Origin: an archaeon
GTDB taxonomy: Archaea; Asgardarchaeota; Hermodarchaeia; Hermodarchaeales; Hermodarchaeaceae
NCBI GenBank assembly: GCA_016550425.1
Contig: JABXGS010000074.1
Location: 1 to 28,794, forward strand
Length of the DNA stretch: 28,794 nucleotides
Direction of reading: 5' to 3'
Position 1 is the first letter of the stretch. Each line of letters starts with the position of its first letter. Under the pieces are notes generated by a model. That model was not told where the DNA came from, ran no database searches, and saw nothing but the letters and a program-made list of their open reading frames with translations. Positions 9,579 through 18,800 of this stretch are shown piece after piece. The translations under genes were made by a program, and so were the position numbers.

Positions 9579-10136
9579 ATGACCTCTGAAGAAGTTACTC
9601 CGCCCAAAAAACTTCCACTCTTTTCCGGACCGCTTATCCCTATTATATATCTCCGACTTGTAGAGGCATTATCCGTTGAGCACGCAGGTAATCCTACAGC
9701 TATTGAGGCGGCACTTCACTCTCTTGGAAAGACGATGGCTACTCCCCTATTAATGGGGCTAGTAAGTCGTTATGGAGAGTCACAGAAGGAATTCTTTCCC
9801 AATTCTCCAGATCTTTTTCTAAATCGGGTCGACGAATACCTTGCTCGGAATTGGGAACTTGCCACCGGAAATCTACCGGACTCGATGGAATTCACCGACG
9901 ATAGAACGCTCCTTCTTCGAACAGAGTCCTGTCCCATCTGCTCTCAGGATACTTTCGAAGCGGAAATGGACTTACGATATTGTGAGATCGTCTCGGGGAT
10001 GCTTGAAGGGCTTCTTCAAAGCTGGATTGAGAATCTTAAGGTTCCTTTCATTGCCCGTGTAACTCAAATCGCCGGACGCCTACAAGGCGATCCCCAGTGT
10101 GTTTTTCAGATTCGTTTTACAGATGAAACGAGCTAG
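9579..10136 (+). CDS. V4R/TRAPP-Bet3-like domain protein
   Basis: This 185-residue protein has a helical N-terminal half with IEAALHSLGKTMATPLL, and a C-terminal half with CPICSQ, then RYCEIVSGMLEGLLQSWI, ARVTQIAGRLQGDPQCVFQIRF. The order Cys-Pro, Cys, xGxLEGLL, then GDxxCxFxI at the end is the pattern of V4R domains, which share a fold with the Bet3/Trs33 subunits of eukaryotic TRAPP tethering complexes and with haem-NO-binding domains. V4R domains bind small molecules such as hydrocarbons or form dimeric platforms. It is the last gene of the cdc48 run, 41 bases after the SPFH-like gene, with AAGGAAG a little upstream of its ATG. It converges on the aldehyde oxidoreductase gene across 24 bases. 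No DNA-binding part is present. Confidence 0.6.
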   Translation: MTSEEVTPPKKLPLFSGPLIPIIYLRLVEALSVEHAGNPTAIEAALHSLGKTMATPLLMGLVSRYGESQKEFFPNSPDLFLNRVDEYLARNWELATGNLPDSMEFTDDRTLLLRTESCPICSQDTFEAEMDLRYCEIVSGMLEGLLQSWIENLKVPFIARVTQIAGRLQGDPQCVFQIRFTDETS

Positions 10137-10160
10137 ATGTATCATTACTTCTGTGTGCAA

Positions 10161-11993
10161 TCAACTTAATTTGGTAACTTTCTCAAGCTCAGGAATAACC
10201 CATTCTAGTCCTTGTTCAGTCAGTCGGCTTTTGGTTGGGATCCCGCGTGCATCCCAACCACGTTTTTGATAATACCAGGAGAGCATCTTTTCATACCCCG
10301 CCATGTCTAATTTGGTACCTGATAACGGACCACATGTTAGAGGATCCTTAAACCAACGAGCGGGGGGATAGTCCATTGATCGTTCCCAGTCACCATTTTG
10401 TTCGCGTACACCATAGGCCCGCACTAATGAATAGACGCGATCCGCTAGGGTCCAAAAGTCATCCAGGGTCCATTTCAGACCTGTAGCGGCAACAAAATAC
10501 TTAGGATACCATTCCAGGTCGAATCCTATTTCAATCCAGGGGAAACGGCATCCTACAAGTTGTTCAAACAGTCCACCACGAATTCGTTGAAGTTCAATGA
10601 CCTTATCCACTTTGCTTTCATCATAAGATTCGCGACCCATATCTACTTCATAGGTGATAATCCAACTCTCTTTATGATGTGCTCCAATTGAACACACCCC
10701 AAACGCCAAGGCCATACCAGGTGCGGCATGACAATCATAACCTGAGATTTCTAAGCCCTTAATCTGCATGGCAAAATCAATGCTGTTCTTTCCTAATTGC
10801 TTGGCAAAGGCGCGTGTGCCTTCCGCGAGTTTCTGACCTAAATTGCCTCTCCGAAAAGCAATATCTGAGATTAGCTGTTTTGTAGCGTGAAAATCGCCCC
10901 AATCTAACTTCTCATCCAGAATTCCCTTTTCAGAAGCCTCCATTGCAAAGCCAATGGTGTTTCCTAAAGAAATCGTATCAAGCCCATATTCATCTGCTAA
11001 TCGATTTAACGTAGCTACTTCACGTAAGTCACGCATACCAATATTTGATCCTAGAAGCGCAACATTCTCATAATCCAGTTCAGCCGACTTGCCCTCCGAA
11101 TCTTTGATACAGTGGCCACACTGCATGGTACAATGAGGGCAGCCATGGGTGTTCTCTTTCATTTTCTCCAGAGTGTCTCCGTTCAGGGCTTCGGCATGTT
11201 CAAACTGTCCTTCTTTGAAGTTGTAACTGGGAAGAACACTATATTCTTGACACCACGTGTGAATCAGCATCGTCCCTTGGGTCATCCAGTGGTCGTAACT
11301 TGGCTTCTCACGAATGTCTTTGAAGCCGTCACGGCCAAGTTGACGAAAAGTTTGGGGGTCCGCAATCTCTGGGCTCGAAGTACCTTTCGCCACTAGGGCT
11401 TTCAAGTTCTTGGAACCCATTACAGCTCCTATCCCAGGACGTCCTCCAGCCCGTCCCATCATTGAACGTACCACTGCATATTTCACCAGATTCTCCCCAC
11501 CCTGACCAATCATCAAAGTCCCGATATTCTTTCCATGTTCATCCTCAAGCTTTTGTTCGGCTTCAAAAGCTCCCTTTCCCCACAATGAATCAGCATCGAG
11601 AATACTTACTTCAGCATCTTCGATCAGAATATAGGAGGGGTTCTCGGCCTTTCCTTCGATTATGACAAAGTCATAGCCTGATCGCCGGAGTTGGGAACCA
11701 AAATGCGATCCCAAGTTTCCGTCGCCATAAATGCCCGTTAACGGGCTTTTGGACGCGACTACGGTCTTTCCCACATTTGGCATCGAAAGGCCTGAAAGTG
11801 GTCCCACTGCGGCAATGAATTTATTCCCTGGTGAAAGTGGTTCTGTTCCATGTGGAACCTCGTCCCATAAGGTTTTGATGGCAAATCCTCGGCCACCTAC
11901 AAACTGCAAAGCCAGCTCTTTCGGATATGCTTCTGTAGTAGCCTTCTTATTCGTGAGGTTAACGCGTAATAACTGTCCAGTCCAGCCCTTCAT
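10161..11993 (-). CDS. aor: Tungsten-dependent aldehyde:ferredoxin oxidoreductase
   Basis: The 610-residue length is typical of the family. The N-terminal domain carries the tungstopterin-binding GGRGFAIK, LSPGNKF and AAVGPLSGLSMPN signatures. The 4Fe-4S ligands are Cys285, Cys288 and Cys292 (CPHCTMQC), with Cys482 (LVGCRF) as the likely fourth; this spacing matches the known enzymes. An extra Cys295 is present. The enzyme oxidises aldehydes to carboxylic acids and passes electrons to ferredoxin in the cytoplasm of anaerobes, often clearing aldehydes from amino-acid fermentation. This member is closer by eye to the broad AOR family than to a named substrate class. It is monocistronic, convergent to the cdc48 operon. 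No MoaD-like or ferredoxin gene is adjacent. The start is an ATG with GGTG nearby. Confidence 0.95.
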   Translation of the reverse strand: MKGWTGQLLRVNLTNKKATTEAYPKELALQFVGGRGFAIKTLWDEVPHGTEPLSPGNKFIAAVGPLSGLSMPNVGKTVVASKSPLTGIYGDGNLGSHFGSQLRRSGYDFVIIEGKAENPSYILIEDAEVSILDADSLWGKGAFEAEQKLEDEHGKNIGTLMIGQGGENLVKYAVVRSMMGRAGGRPGIGAVMGSKNLKALVAKGTSSPEIADPQTFRQLGRDGFKDIREKPSYDHWMTQGTMLIHTWCQEYSVLPSYNFKEGQFEHAEALNGDTLEKMKENTHGCPHCTMQCGHCIKDSEGKSAELDYENVALLGSNIGMRDLREVATLNRLADEYGLDTISLGNTIGFAMEASEKGILDEKLDWGDFHATKQLISDIAFRRGNLGQKLAEGTRAFAKQLGKNSIDFAMQIKGLEISGYDCHAAPGMALAFGVCSIGAHHKESWIITYEVDMGRESYDESKVDKVIELQRIRGGLFEQLVGCRFPWIEIGFDLEWYPKYFVAATGLKWTLDDFWTLADRVYSLVRAYGVREQNGDWERSMDYPPARWFKDPLTCGPLSGTKLDMAGYEKMLSWYYQKRGWDARGIPTKSRLTEQGLEWVIPELEKVTKLS

Positions 11994-12117
11994 ATCAACA
12001 CCGCATAAACTGAATCTTGCACTCAGTCAGGTGAGATTCCACAAATAGCTTTCGCAGAAACACACACCTAGAAAAACAGGAGAAAATTCTGTTTCACTGC
12101 TTGAAGCATAGACATTT

Positions 12118-12588
12118 ATGAAAGGGAAACTCCAAATCACAATCATGAGTAAATCATCTGCTGATTGTGCCTTTTGTAAAATCGCCGCAAAACAGCTTCC
12201 TGCAAACATTGTCTATGAGGATGATGAGATTCTCGCTTTTCTTGACATCCGTCCAATCAATCCCGGTCACACACTGGTCATTCCAAAGGAACATTCTGCA
12301 AGTTTAAAAGAACTTGATTTAAAACTTGGTGGTCGCTTATTCCAAGTCGCAGGACGTATCGCTGCTGCGCTCCGCAAATCTGGAATTCGATGTGAAGGAA
12401 TCAACGTCTGGCTTGCAGATGGGAAAGCCGCATTCCAAGAAGTCCCCCATATTCACATCCACGTTATACCCCGATTCGAAGGGGATGGGCTGCGTCTCCA
12501 GACTGGACCCGATTATGGAACAACACCACCACTTGAAGAAATGCAAAAACAAGCAACCGAAATCCGCAAAGCGCTCAAATCCCTGTAA
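12118..12588 (+). CDS. HIT-family nucleotide hydrolase/transferase
   Basis: This 156-residue protein has the histidine triad HIHIHVIPR near residue 115, the N-terminal CAFCKI (a Cys-x-x-Cys common in Hint-type proteins), FLDIRPINPGHTLVIPKEH, and EGINVWLADGKAAFQEVPH. Family members hydrolyse adenosine 5'-phosphoramidates or dinucleotide polyphosphates using the central His. The ATG at 12145 fits the family's usual N-terminus (MSKSSADCAFCKI) better than the ATG at 12118; neither has a strong ribosome-binding site, so the true start is open. It is divergent from the aldehyde oxidoreductase gene over a 124-base spacer and stands alone before the beta-propeller gene. Confidence 0.92.
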   Translation: MKGKLQITIMSKSSADCAFCKIAAKQLPANIVYEDDEILAFLDIRPINPGHTLVIPKEHSASLKELDLKLGGRLFQVAGRIAAALRKSGIRCEGINVWLADGKAAFQEVPHIHIHVIPRFEGDGLRLQTGPDYGTTPPLEEMQKQATEIRKALKSL

Positions 12589-12669
12589 CCGGAAGAATAT
12601 GCCCTGAAACGAAGGCTCAAATACTCGAAACATTGGATTAACCATCACATAGAGAAGGTCCTGATATCC

Positions 12670-14301
12670 ATGAAAACACGTGGAGCATTGTTCCTCGTTA
12701 CTTCAATACTCATGGTTGGACTAGCAACTTCGCCCTTTTTCACTGCTCAAACACCTCTCAAGATTAAGGCAACACCTCTCGCCCTCGGTGATCCTTGGAG
12801 TGTGCTGTGGATGCACCCCAATTACTATTATGGGTTTACTGCCATTGCAACTACCGCTAGTGCGGTCTTTATCGCGGGGACGATATGTAATGCAGGACCG
12901 GCAATGATTGATATCTTCGATAATAATATCATTCTTCTGAAATACACAAATGAAGGAGAACTCCTTTGGAATAAAAGTTGGGCTACCTCACACGATAACT
13001 CTGCTCCCTCATACGATGAAGTTCCATATGCTCTCGCACTATCGGTAGATGCACTTTATCTAGCAGGGGAAACAACGACTGGTCCCTACGGCACCAATGG
13101 GCTGCTTATTAAATTAGATTTCGAGGGGAATCAACTCTGGAACATCTCATTTGGAAATTTCTACACTGAAGAGTTTACATGCATTGGGATTGGAAGTGAT
13201 GGAGTTTATGTTGGCGGTATCTTATGGAGAACAGGTACAGATGGTGATGCATTAATTGCGAAATTTGATTTTAATGGAAATGAGCTTTGGTCAGAAGTTT
13301 GGGATATGGCCGCTGTTGACCAAGCATACGGAGTTGCAGTTGGGTCAGATGGAGTATATCTTGTAGGTGATTTTGGACCTACATTGGATGGGACATCGAA
13401 TAATGCCTTTCTTGCCAAATACTCCTTCACCGGTGTCCAGATGTGGAACAGTACCTGGGGTGGTTTACAAAAAGATCTTGCCCGTGCTGTGACTGTAAAT
13501 GATACCAGTGTATATGTTACCGGTTCTACTAATTCTTTCAGCCCTATCTCATCGGGGGCATTGTTTCTACGGAAATACAACAGCACAAACAGCTTGTTAT
13601 GGGAAGTGATTGATACTACTGGATTAGATCATGAAGGAATCGGACTCTCCGCTAGTGAGGATACGACCTATGTTGGGAGTAAATATGGGGACCCTGCTGC
13701 GGGATATCAGGTCAATCTTCTTAATTTTAATGCTACGGGGGAACTCAATTGGAAACGTGCATGGGGTGGAGCTGGGAATTGCCAACCTTATGGATATGCT
13801 CCTAGCGATGATGGCTACTATTTCGCTGGGTCTACACGTGGCTGGCTTACTCCATTAACTAATGGTTTTTTCGTGAAGTATGGGGCAGATGGTGAGGTGA
13901 GTCCTGGTCCAGTGGAATTATTCGAACCCACCTTCCTCAACCCATACGGCTCTCTCATCCTTTCCTGGACTCAAGCCTTTGATCCTAATAGCACCATCGA
14001 TGGCTATGAGTTACAAATGGATTCAACACCGTTCTTTAACATCCCTGACAGAACCTGGAACGTTAATACCACGAACCTTGTTCTTTCAAATCATCCACCT
14101 GGAACATACTATTTCCGACTCCGCGCTCGAGACCACACTCCTCTCTTTGGTCCCTGGAGCAATCTAATTGAGGTCACAATAAGCCTTGTTCCACCTGCCC
14201 TTTTCAATCCCTGGCTAGCCCCATTAGTACTCGTACTCGGCATTTTAGTAGTAGTCGCGATAACACTCTGGATTTTCATTCGCCAAAGGCGCTTTCAATG
14301 A
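12670..14301 (+). CDS. Secreted, C-terminally membrane-anchored beta-propeller protein with FN3-like module
   Basis: The 543-residue protein has an N-terminal signal peptide (about 1-27) and a C-terminal span (PLVLVLGILVVVAITLWIF, about 517-536) followed by a short basic tail. Between them are repeated blades of about 50-60 residues, each with a core like SDGVYLVGD or DTSVYVTGST, then a KYN/KFD strand and a Trp-containing strand (LLWNKSW, QLWNIS, ELWSEVW, QMWNSTW). This is the SBBP/WD-type beta-propeller pattern. Residues about 415-510 look like a fibronectin-III module (ILSWTQAFDPNSTIDGYELQM ... YYFRLRARD). It is probably an outward-facing adhesion or binding protein held in the membrane. 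A purine-rich GAGAAGG precedes the ATG. No enzymatic motif was seen. Confidence 0.75.
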   Translation: MKTRGALFLVTSILMVGLATSPFFTAQTPLKIKATPLALGDPWSVLWMHPNYYYGFTAIATTASAVFIAGTICNAGPAMIDIFDNNIILLKYTNEGELLWNKSWATSHDNSAPSYDEVPYALALSVDALYLAGETTTGPYGTNGLLIKLDFEGNQLWNISFGNFYTEEFTCIGIGSDGVYVGGILWRTGTDGDALIAKFDFNGNELWSEVWDMAAVDQAYGVAVGSDGVYLVGDFGPTLDGTSNNAFLAKYSFTGVQMWNSTWGGLQKDLARAVTVNDTSVYVTGSTNSFSPISSGALFLRKYNSTNSLLWEVIDTTGLDHEGIGLSASEDTTYVGSKYGDPAAGYQVNLLNFNATGELNWKRAWGGAGNCQPYGYAPSDDGYYFAGSTRGWLTPLTNGFFVKYGADGEVSPGPVELFEPTFLNPYGSLILSWTQAFDPNSTIDGYELQMDSTPFFNIPDRTWNVNTTNLVLSNHPPGTYYFRLRARDHTPLFGPWSNLIEVTISLVPPALFNPWLAPLVLVLGILVVVAITLWIFIRQRRFQ

Positions 14302-14384
14302 ATGTGACAGATTAATTGAATATACACTGCCTCAAAGGTTCACAGTCAGTTTCGAGACCTTACTTATTTTTAGAATCCCATTGA

Positions 14385-14936
14385 TCATACTTTTGGGAGT
14401 ATCCGCTTTCCACGGGGAATAATGAAGGGTACCGCTTCTCGGTATGTACCATATGTATCGCCAAAGCGTCGTAACAGTTCAACTTCCTCATACCCAAGTA
14501 AGGCGAGTTGAAGGGGTGTAAAGAGAATGGCAATAATCAGAAAGGGTACAAAGTCAAACATTAAAGCAAATGCTGGAGTTGCTAGAATAAAGCCTAATGT
14601 CTGGGGATGACGGCAATAAGAATATGCTCCCTCGGTCACAAGCGTTGAAGTACGCCTACTAAGACCAATCTCACCACCTTGTGCCCGATCCCAGCCCAGA
14701 GATATTACTCCCCACACAATAAACATAATCGCAAAAATAAGTAGAATCATCCCACCTAATAACTCAATAAGCCGCCACGGATTCAACAGACTAGCTCCAG
14801 GAAGCAATTGCCATGGAATCTGCGGGAGATACCAAGTCAAGAGAATCGCGATAGCAACTATCACAAAGTAGAGAATATTCGGTAAAATGACAATTATCGC
14901 CTGTCTTTTTGATATACGCCGTATTGATTCAGCCAT
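14385..14936 (-). CDS. ICMT/PEMT-like integral membrane methyltransferase
   Basis: This 183-residue protein has about four or five hydrophobic segments. The C-terminal half has the isoprenylcysteine carboxyl methyltransferase/NnrU signature: GAYSYCRHPQTLGF, then EEVELLRRFGDTYGTYREAVPFIIPR, where the RHP and the EE plus YxxY residues bind S-adenosylmethionine and shape the active site. Family members methylate prenylcysteine carboxylates, phospholipids or other lipids; which applies here is not visible. The ATG is preceded on the minus strand by a good GGAGGA at 8 bases. It converges on the beta-propeller gene (83-base gap) and is divergent from the sirtuin gene (161 bases). Confidence 0.8.
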   Translation of the reverse strand: MAESIRRISKRQAIIVILPNILYFVIVAIAILLTWYLPQIPWQLLPGASLLNPWRLIELLGGMILLIFAIMFIVWGVISLGWDRAQGGEIGLSRRTSTLVTEGAYSYCRHPQTLGFILATPAFALMFDFVPFLIIAILFTPLQLALLGYEEVELLRRFGDTYGTYREAVPFIIPRGKRILPKV

Positions 14937-15097
14937 AAAGGGTCCTCCGCTATTTTAGTCTGGAAGCGGATTTAGAAGCGCTTAGTTATCAGTTATATCT
15001 GCGACGAGTAAATAAATCCCTGCAATAAACATACCCTCAGTCGATTGATGACGAATGGTCACTCTCAAAGTATCCAACTCACTTGAGGAATCACCCT

Positions 15098-15820
15098 ATG
15101 GACAACCGTGCCAAAGCTGCAGAACTGATACGAACCGCAAAACACCTTGTTGCCCTTACAGGTGCCGGTATTTCCCAGGAATCCAATGTCCCCACCTTCC
15201 GAGGAAAAGACGGTCTTTGGAAACACTATAACGTGATGGACCTTGCCACCCCCCAGGCTTTCAACCGGAATCCCGAACTTGTTTGGGAATGGTATGCTTG
15301 GCGTCAAAACCTAATAGCGCAATGTAACCCCAATCCCGCCCACTACACACTAGTGAAATGGGAAAAAAATCAAATTCTCAAATCACTGATTACCCAAAAC
15401 GTTGATGGTCTCCACCGAAAAGCAGGCTCAACCAAGGTACTTGAAGTCCACGGTAATATCTGGTCACTCAAATGCACCCAATGCTCCTATCATGCTCAGA
15501 TTACACAACCTGCCCAAAGCCTTCCCCGCTGTCCCAAATGTAAAGTGAACCTCCGCCCTGATGTGGTCTGGTTCGGTGAAAGTCTGCCATCCCAAATCAT
15601 GATTCAAGTATACACGGAACTTCACAACGCAGATGCTATTTTAGTAATCGGTACCTCCGCCTTGGTTCAGCCCGCTGCCTCATTTCCCTTTCTCGTTAAA
15701 CGTCAAGGTGGATGCATTCTTGAAATTAACATTGAGGAAACCCTTCTCACATCTGCCGTTGATATTCACTTATCCGGAAAAGCAGCTGAAATCCTTTCCC
15801 AACTCGATCAGCTTCTCTGA
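15098..15820 (+). CDS. sir2: Sir2-family NAD-dependent protein deacylase, class III type
   Basis: Starting at the ATG at 15098 the protein is 240 residues. It has GAGIS (22-26), TFRGKDGLW, QNVDGLH (Asn101-Asp103), the catalytic His118 in EVHGN, and a zinc site of Cys126, Cys129, Cys145 and Cys148. Tyr66 and Arg69 in EWYAWRQ form the YxxR pair that in CobB and SIRT5 binds succinyl or malonyl groups, so it may remove acidic acyl groups as well as acetyl. The reaction uses NAD+ and yields nicotinamide and O-acyl-ADP-ribose. A TTG at 15083 could add five residues, but TTGAGG there sits 9 bases before the ATG and serves better as the ribosome-binding site. It stands alone, convergent to the C25 peptidase gene. 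Confidence 0.95.
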   Translation: MDNRAKAAELIRTAKHLVALTGAGISQESNVPTFRGKDGLWKHYNVMDLATPQAFNRNPELVWEWYAWRQNLIAQCNPNPAHYTLVKWEKNQILKSLITQNVDGLHRKAGSTKVLEVHGNIWSLKCTQCSYHAQITQPAQSLPRCPKCKVNLRPDVVWFGESLPSQIMIQVYTELHNADAILVIGTSALVQPAASFPFLVKRQGGCILEINIEETLLTSAVDIHLSGKAAEILSQLDQLL

Positions 15821-15890
15821 TTTTGCAGGAAAACCCTTCTCATTCATTACCTCTGTATTCTAAGAGCAATTAGCTTGTCAGCAGCTTTAC

Positions 15891-18800
15891 CTACCTATCA
15901 ACATTTCGTTGGTTTCTCTGCTTTTCTCGCCTTCGACGAATCAAGCGTACTGAAATCACAATTAGGATAACGATTACAATAAGTAACAGGAATATGGATG
16001 GCAGATTCAACACAATGAGGTTCCAAATATAATAAACAGGGTCAATCGGTATCTCACTCGATCTGAATATAGTGATTTCAACACCACTAATTATAATCCC
16101 CTCCTCATAGCCTGTAATTACATATGTTCGCTGGAAATTCGAAGCAGTAATGGCTCCAGGTGTAATAAATTCCAAGGCTGGGTGGTCTCCAAAAACGGAT
16201 GGGCCTTCAGAATCTGGCGGTCGCGTAATGACAGCTATCCATTCTGTATCGATGTCTTTTTCGGTGCTCCAATTTAAAGATAAACGAGGAATTTCCCTGA
16301 ATAACGGAATATCAACTTCTCCAGTGTTATGGAATAAAGTACCAATATAGAGAATCTCATAATTCTCGACTCCAATGTTGTTATAAGGATTCGCATCCTC
16401 TGGGTGATTTATTGTTACGCGGATGCATACATCCATTTCTTCGGTTATATGGAAGGGTGCAAGGAACGTTGTAATGCCATTTCCTGGGACGTTAAATGGT
16501 CCTGATTCTGCTATTTTGGTCCATTCTTTCTGCCCAATTCCCCACCCGCTCCATTCAAACAGCACAGTTGTGCCATGCGCATCTTCCGGAGAAATATTAC
16601 GCACATCAGCTTCAATCATATAAAGGCTGGGAGGAATCAATTCAAATGTACCCACAGGAATTTGTGAAAGAATGCTCTTTACACGGATACACGGATTATT
16701 CCACCTAGGATTTGCATCGCTTCCGGATCCCGCAGGATTTAGATACCAAGTTGATTCATCCCACTGAGAATAAATTACTAAGTCAGGTCGATTATCCCAA
16801 CGACCGAATGCAACGCTTGCGCACCGATCGGATTGATGTGCAACAATGGTCTCTTGAGGCGCACTCCCAAAAGGAACAGAGATTACCTCATCAAAAGATG
16901 AGGTCTGAATATCAAATATATATAATTCTCTGAAAACTCCGAAATCAATCTTCACCTCTTCTTGTGGATTGAAATTCTCTCCATGTATAACTATGTCTGT
17001 TCCAGTCACTCCATCTTCAGGTGTAGCAGTTATCCACGCTTTTTGTGAGCATACAACTATTTCATCCTGAAAAGGGATGAAATCTTTATGAGTCACTGTA
17101 ATAGTCAGCGCCTCACTTTGCAATGGAACAATAGTACACTCTGCTACTCCCTCTCTATTTGTATAAAACACATCATGCACAGTGGTTCCGTGCACACAGA
17201 CTTTTGCTGATTGAACTCGTTGCTGAGTATCTTGAGAGGTTACTGTCACCCAGAATGACTGGGGACCACCAAATCCAATCTGATCATTATAGCTTACCAC
17301 AAGCTCTTGCGGTTTTTGAGTATAGATAGCTAATTCGGGGTCTCCAAAGAGATGATACATTTCAAAGGTCAATTGCGAAAGGATTGCCTCTTGTGTAAAG
17401 GCGTTGAAACACATCATTTTGCCAAACCACATCATCTGGCCAAGGGTCAACCGCTCGCCCGCAGAATATTCTTCGTCAAAGCCATCCCATAATGCATCAA
17501 TCATACCCGTAAGAAAGAATTTGTTTGATCGTAATTCAGATAACCGCGTTGCACCAATCGCGGCAATTGCCCCTTTATTGTTGCCTAATCGAGTGATCTC
17601 TTCACAGAATGCATCAACATTTGGGTTAAACCCTTCTTCGTAAAAGCCTGAATATGGTTGTGTTGTTGATTCATTATCAGTTTCTCCATCAAACCATCCT
17701 GTATTGCACGCTAAGCTCAAGACAAGGGGCCATTCATGATACCCTACCATAACATCAACAAAATCCTCTGTATAAAAAGCTGGGTCCCACCACCCGTCAA
17801 ATTCTGGTGAAGTTCCATAAAAGCTATAATAATTTTGTGCATTCCCATGGCCGTAATAATAAACGAGGGTATTTCCCGCAGCTATCTTCGTCTTCACTTC
17901 GTCAACAGCAGTTTCTGTGAAAGTATTCTTCGCAATATCTAAACTGGTTAGATATTCATTGATATAGTTCATCGTATCAAAATGGCTGAAGTCATTACCA
18001 GCGAGTGATGTTATTGTCCGGTAAAAGTTAGGATCAGTTGGTGGGGATTTTTCGTAATCAATGATCTTGTTCTTCATTGTTAAAACATCGGAGATCGAGT
18101 CGACAGATAGACGACCATAATGGATATCGGGGACATAATCAGGGCCATCAACGGTGAAGTAAGGTAAGTCCGTCCCGATGCCTGCTAAATGCATTTCATG
18201 CCACATCCCATAATGTGGAGGGATGTGATCGGAATCTCCCACAAATAGCACATAAGATGGAGCAGGATTCCAATTATCATAAGCGAATTTAATATAGTCC
18301 GTCAGGTCGTCAACCTTTTCTTGGTAAGTATCACTCCCTGGCTTGAATATTTCTTCAACAGTAGTGATTTTTGTAAGGTACCCTTTCTGTTGCTTCCAAT
18401 CAGCTAGCTCCTGAACAGCATTCTTGAATTCGTCGGTCGTAATAATGAGATAGTCTGCAGCTTCTACCGCTTGTGCGGGTTCCGATTTTCGTAGCGGCAT
18501 TGGAACTGAAGGGAAGGAGATACTCTGATAATTCAATACAGTGTGCTCCAATAATGTCTCAAAGGCTGGGGATACAAGTCTTGTATCTACTGGAGCAATT
18601 GGAGTATTCTGAAAATTTAGACCAATTCGTATTTCTGAAAATATTTTGCAACTATTAGTCAGACCATTGAATTGAACGGGTAGGATATTAAGAGCTACCA
18701 CACGATGTCCTCGAATAATGATTGGATTATTGTGTTGTCCCCCTGAAAGATACGCTACTCTTGTAGGAAACCATAAACTCGAACCAGGAAAATAGGTTGT

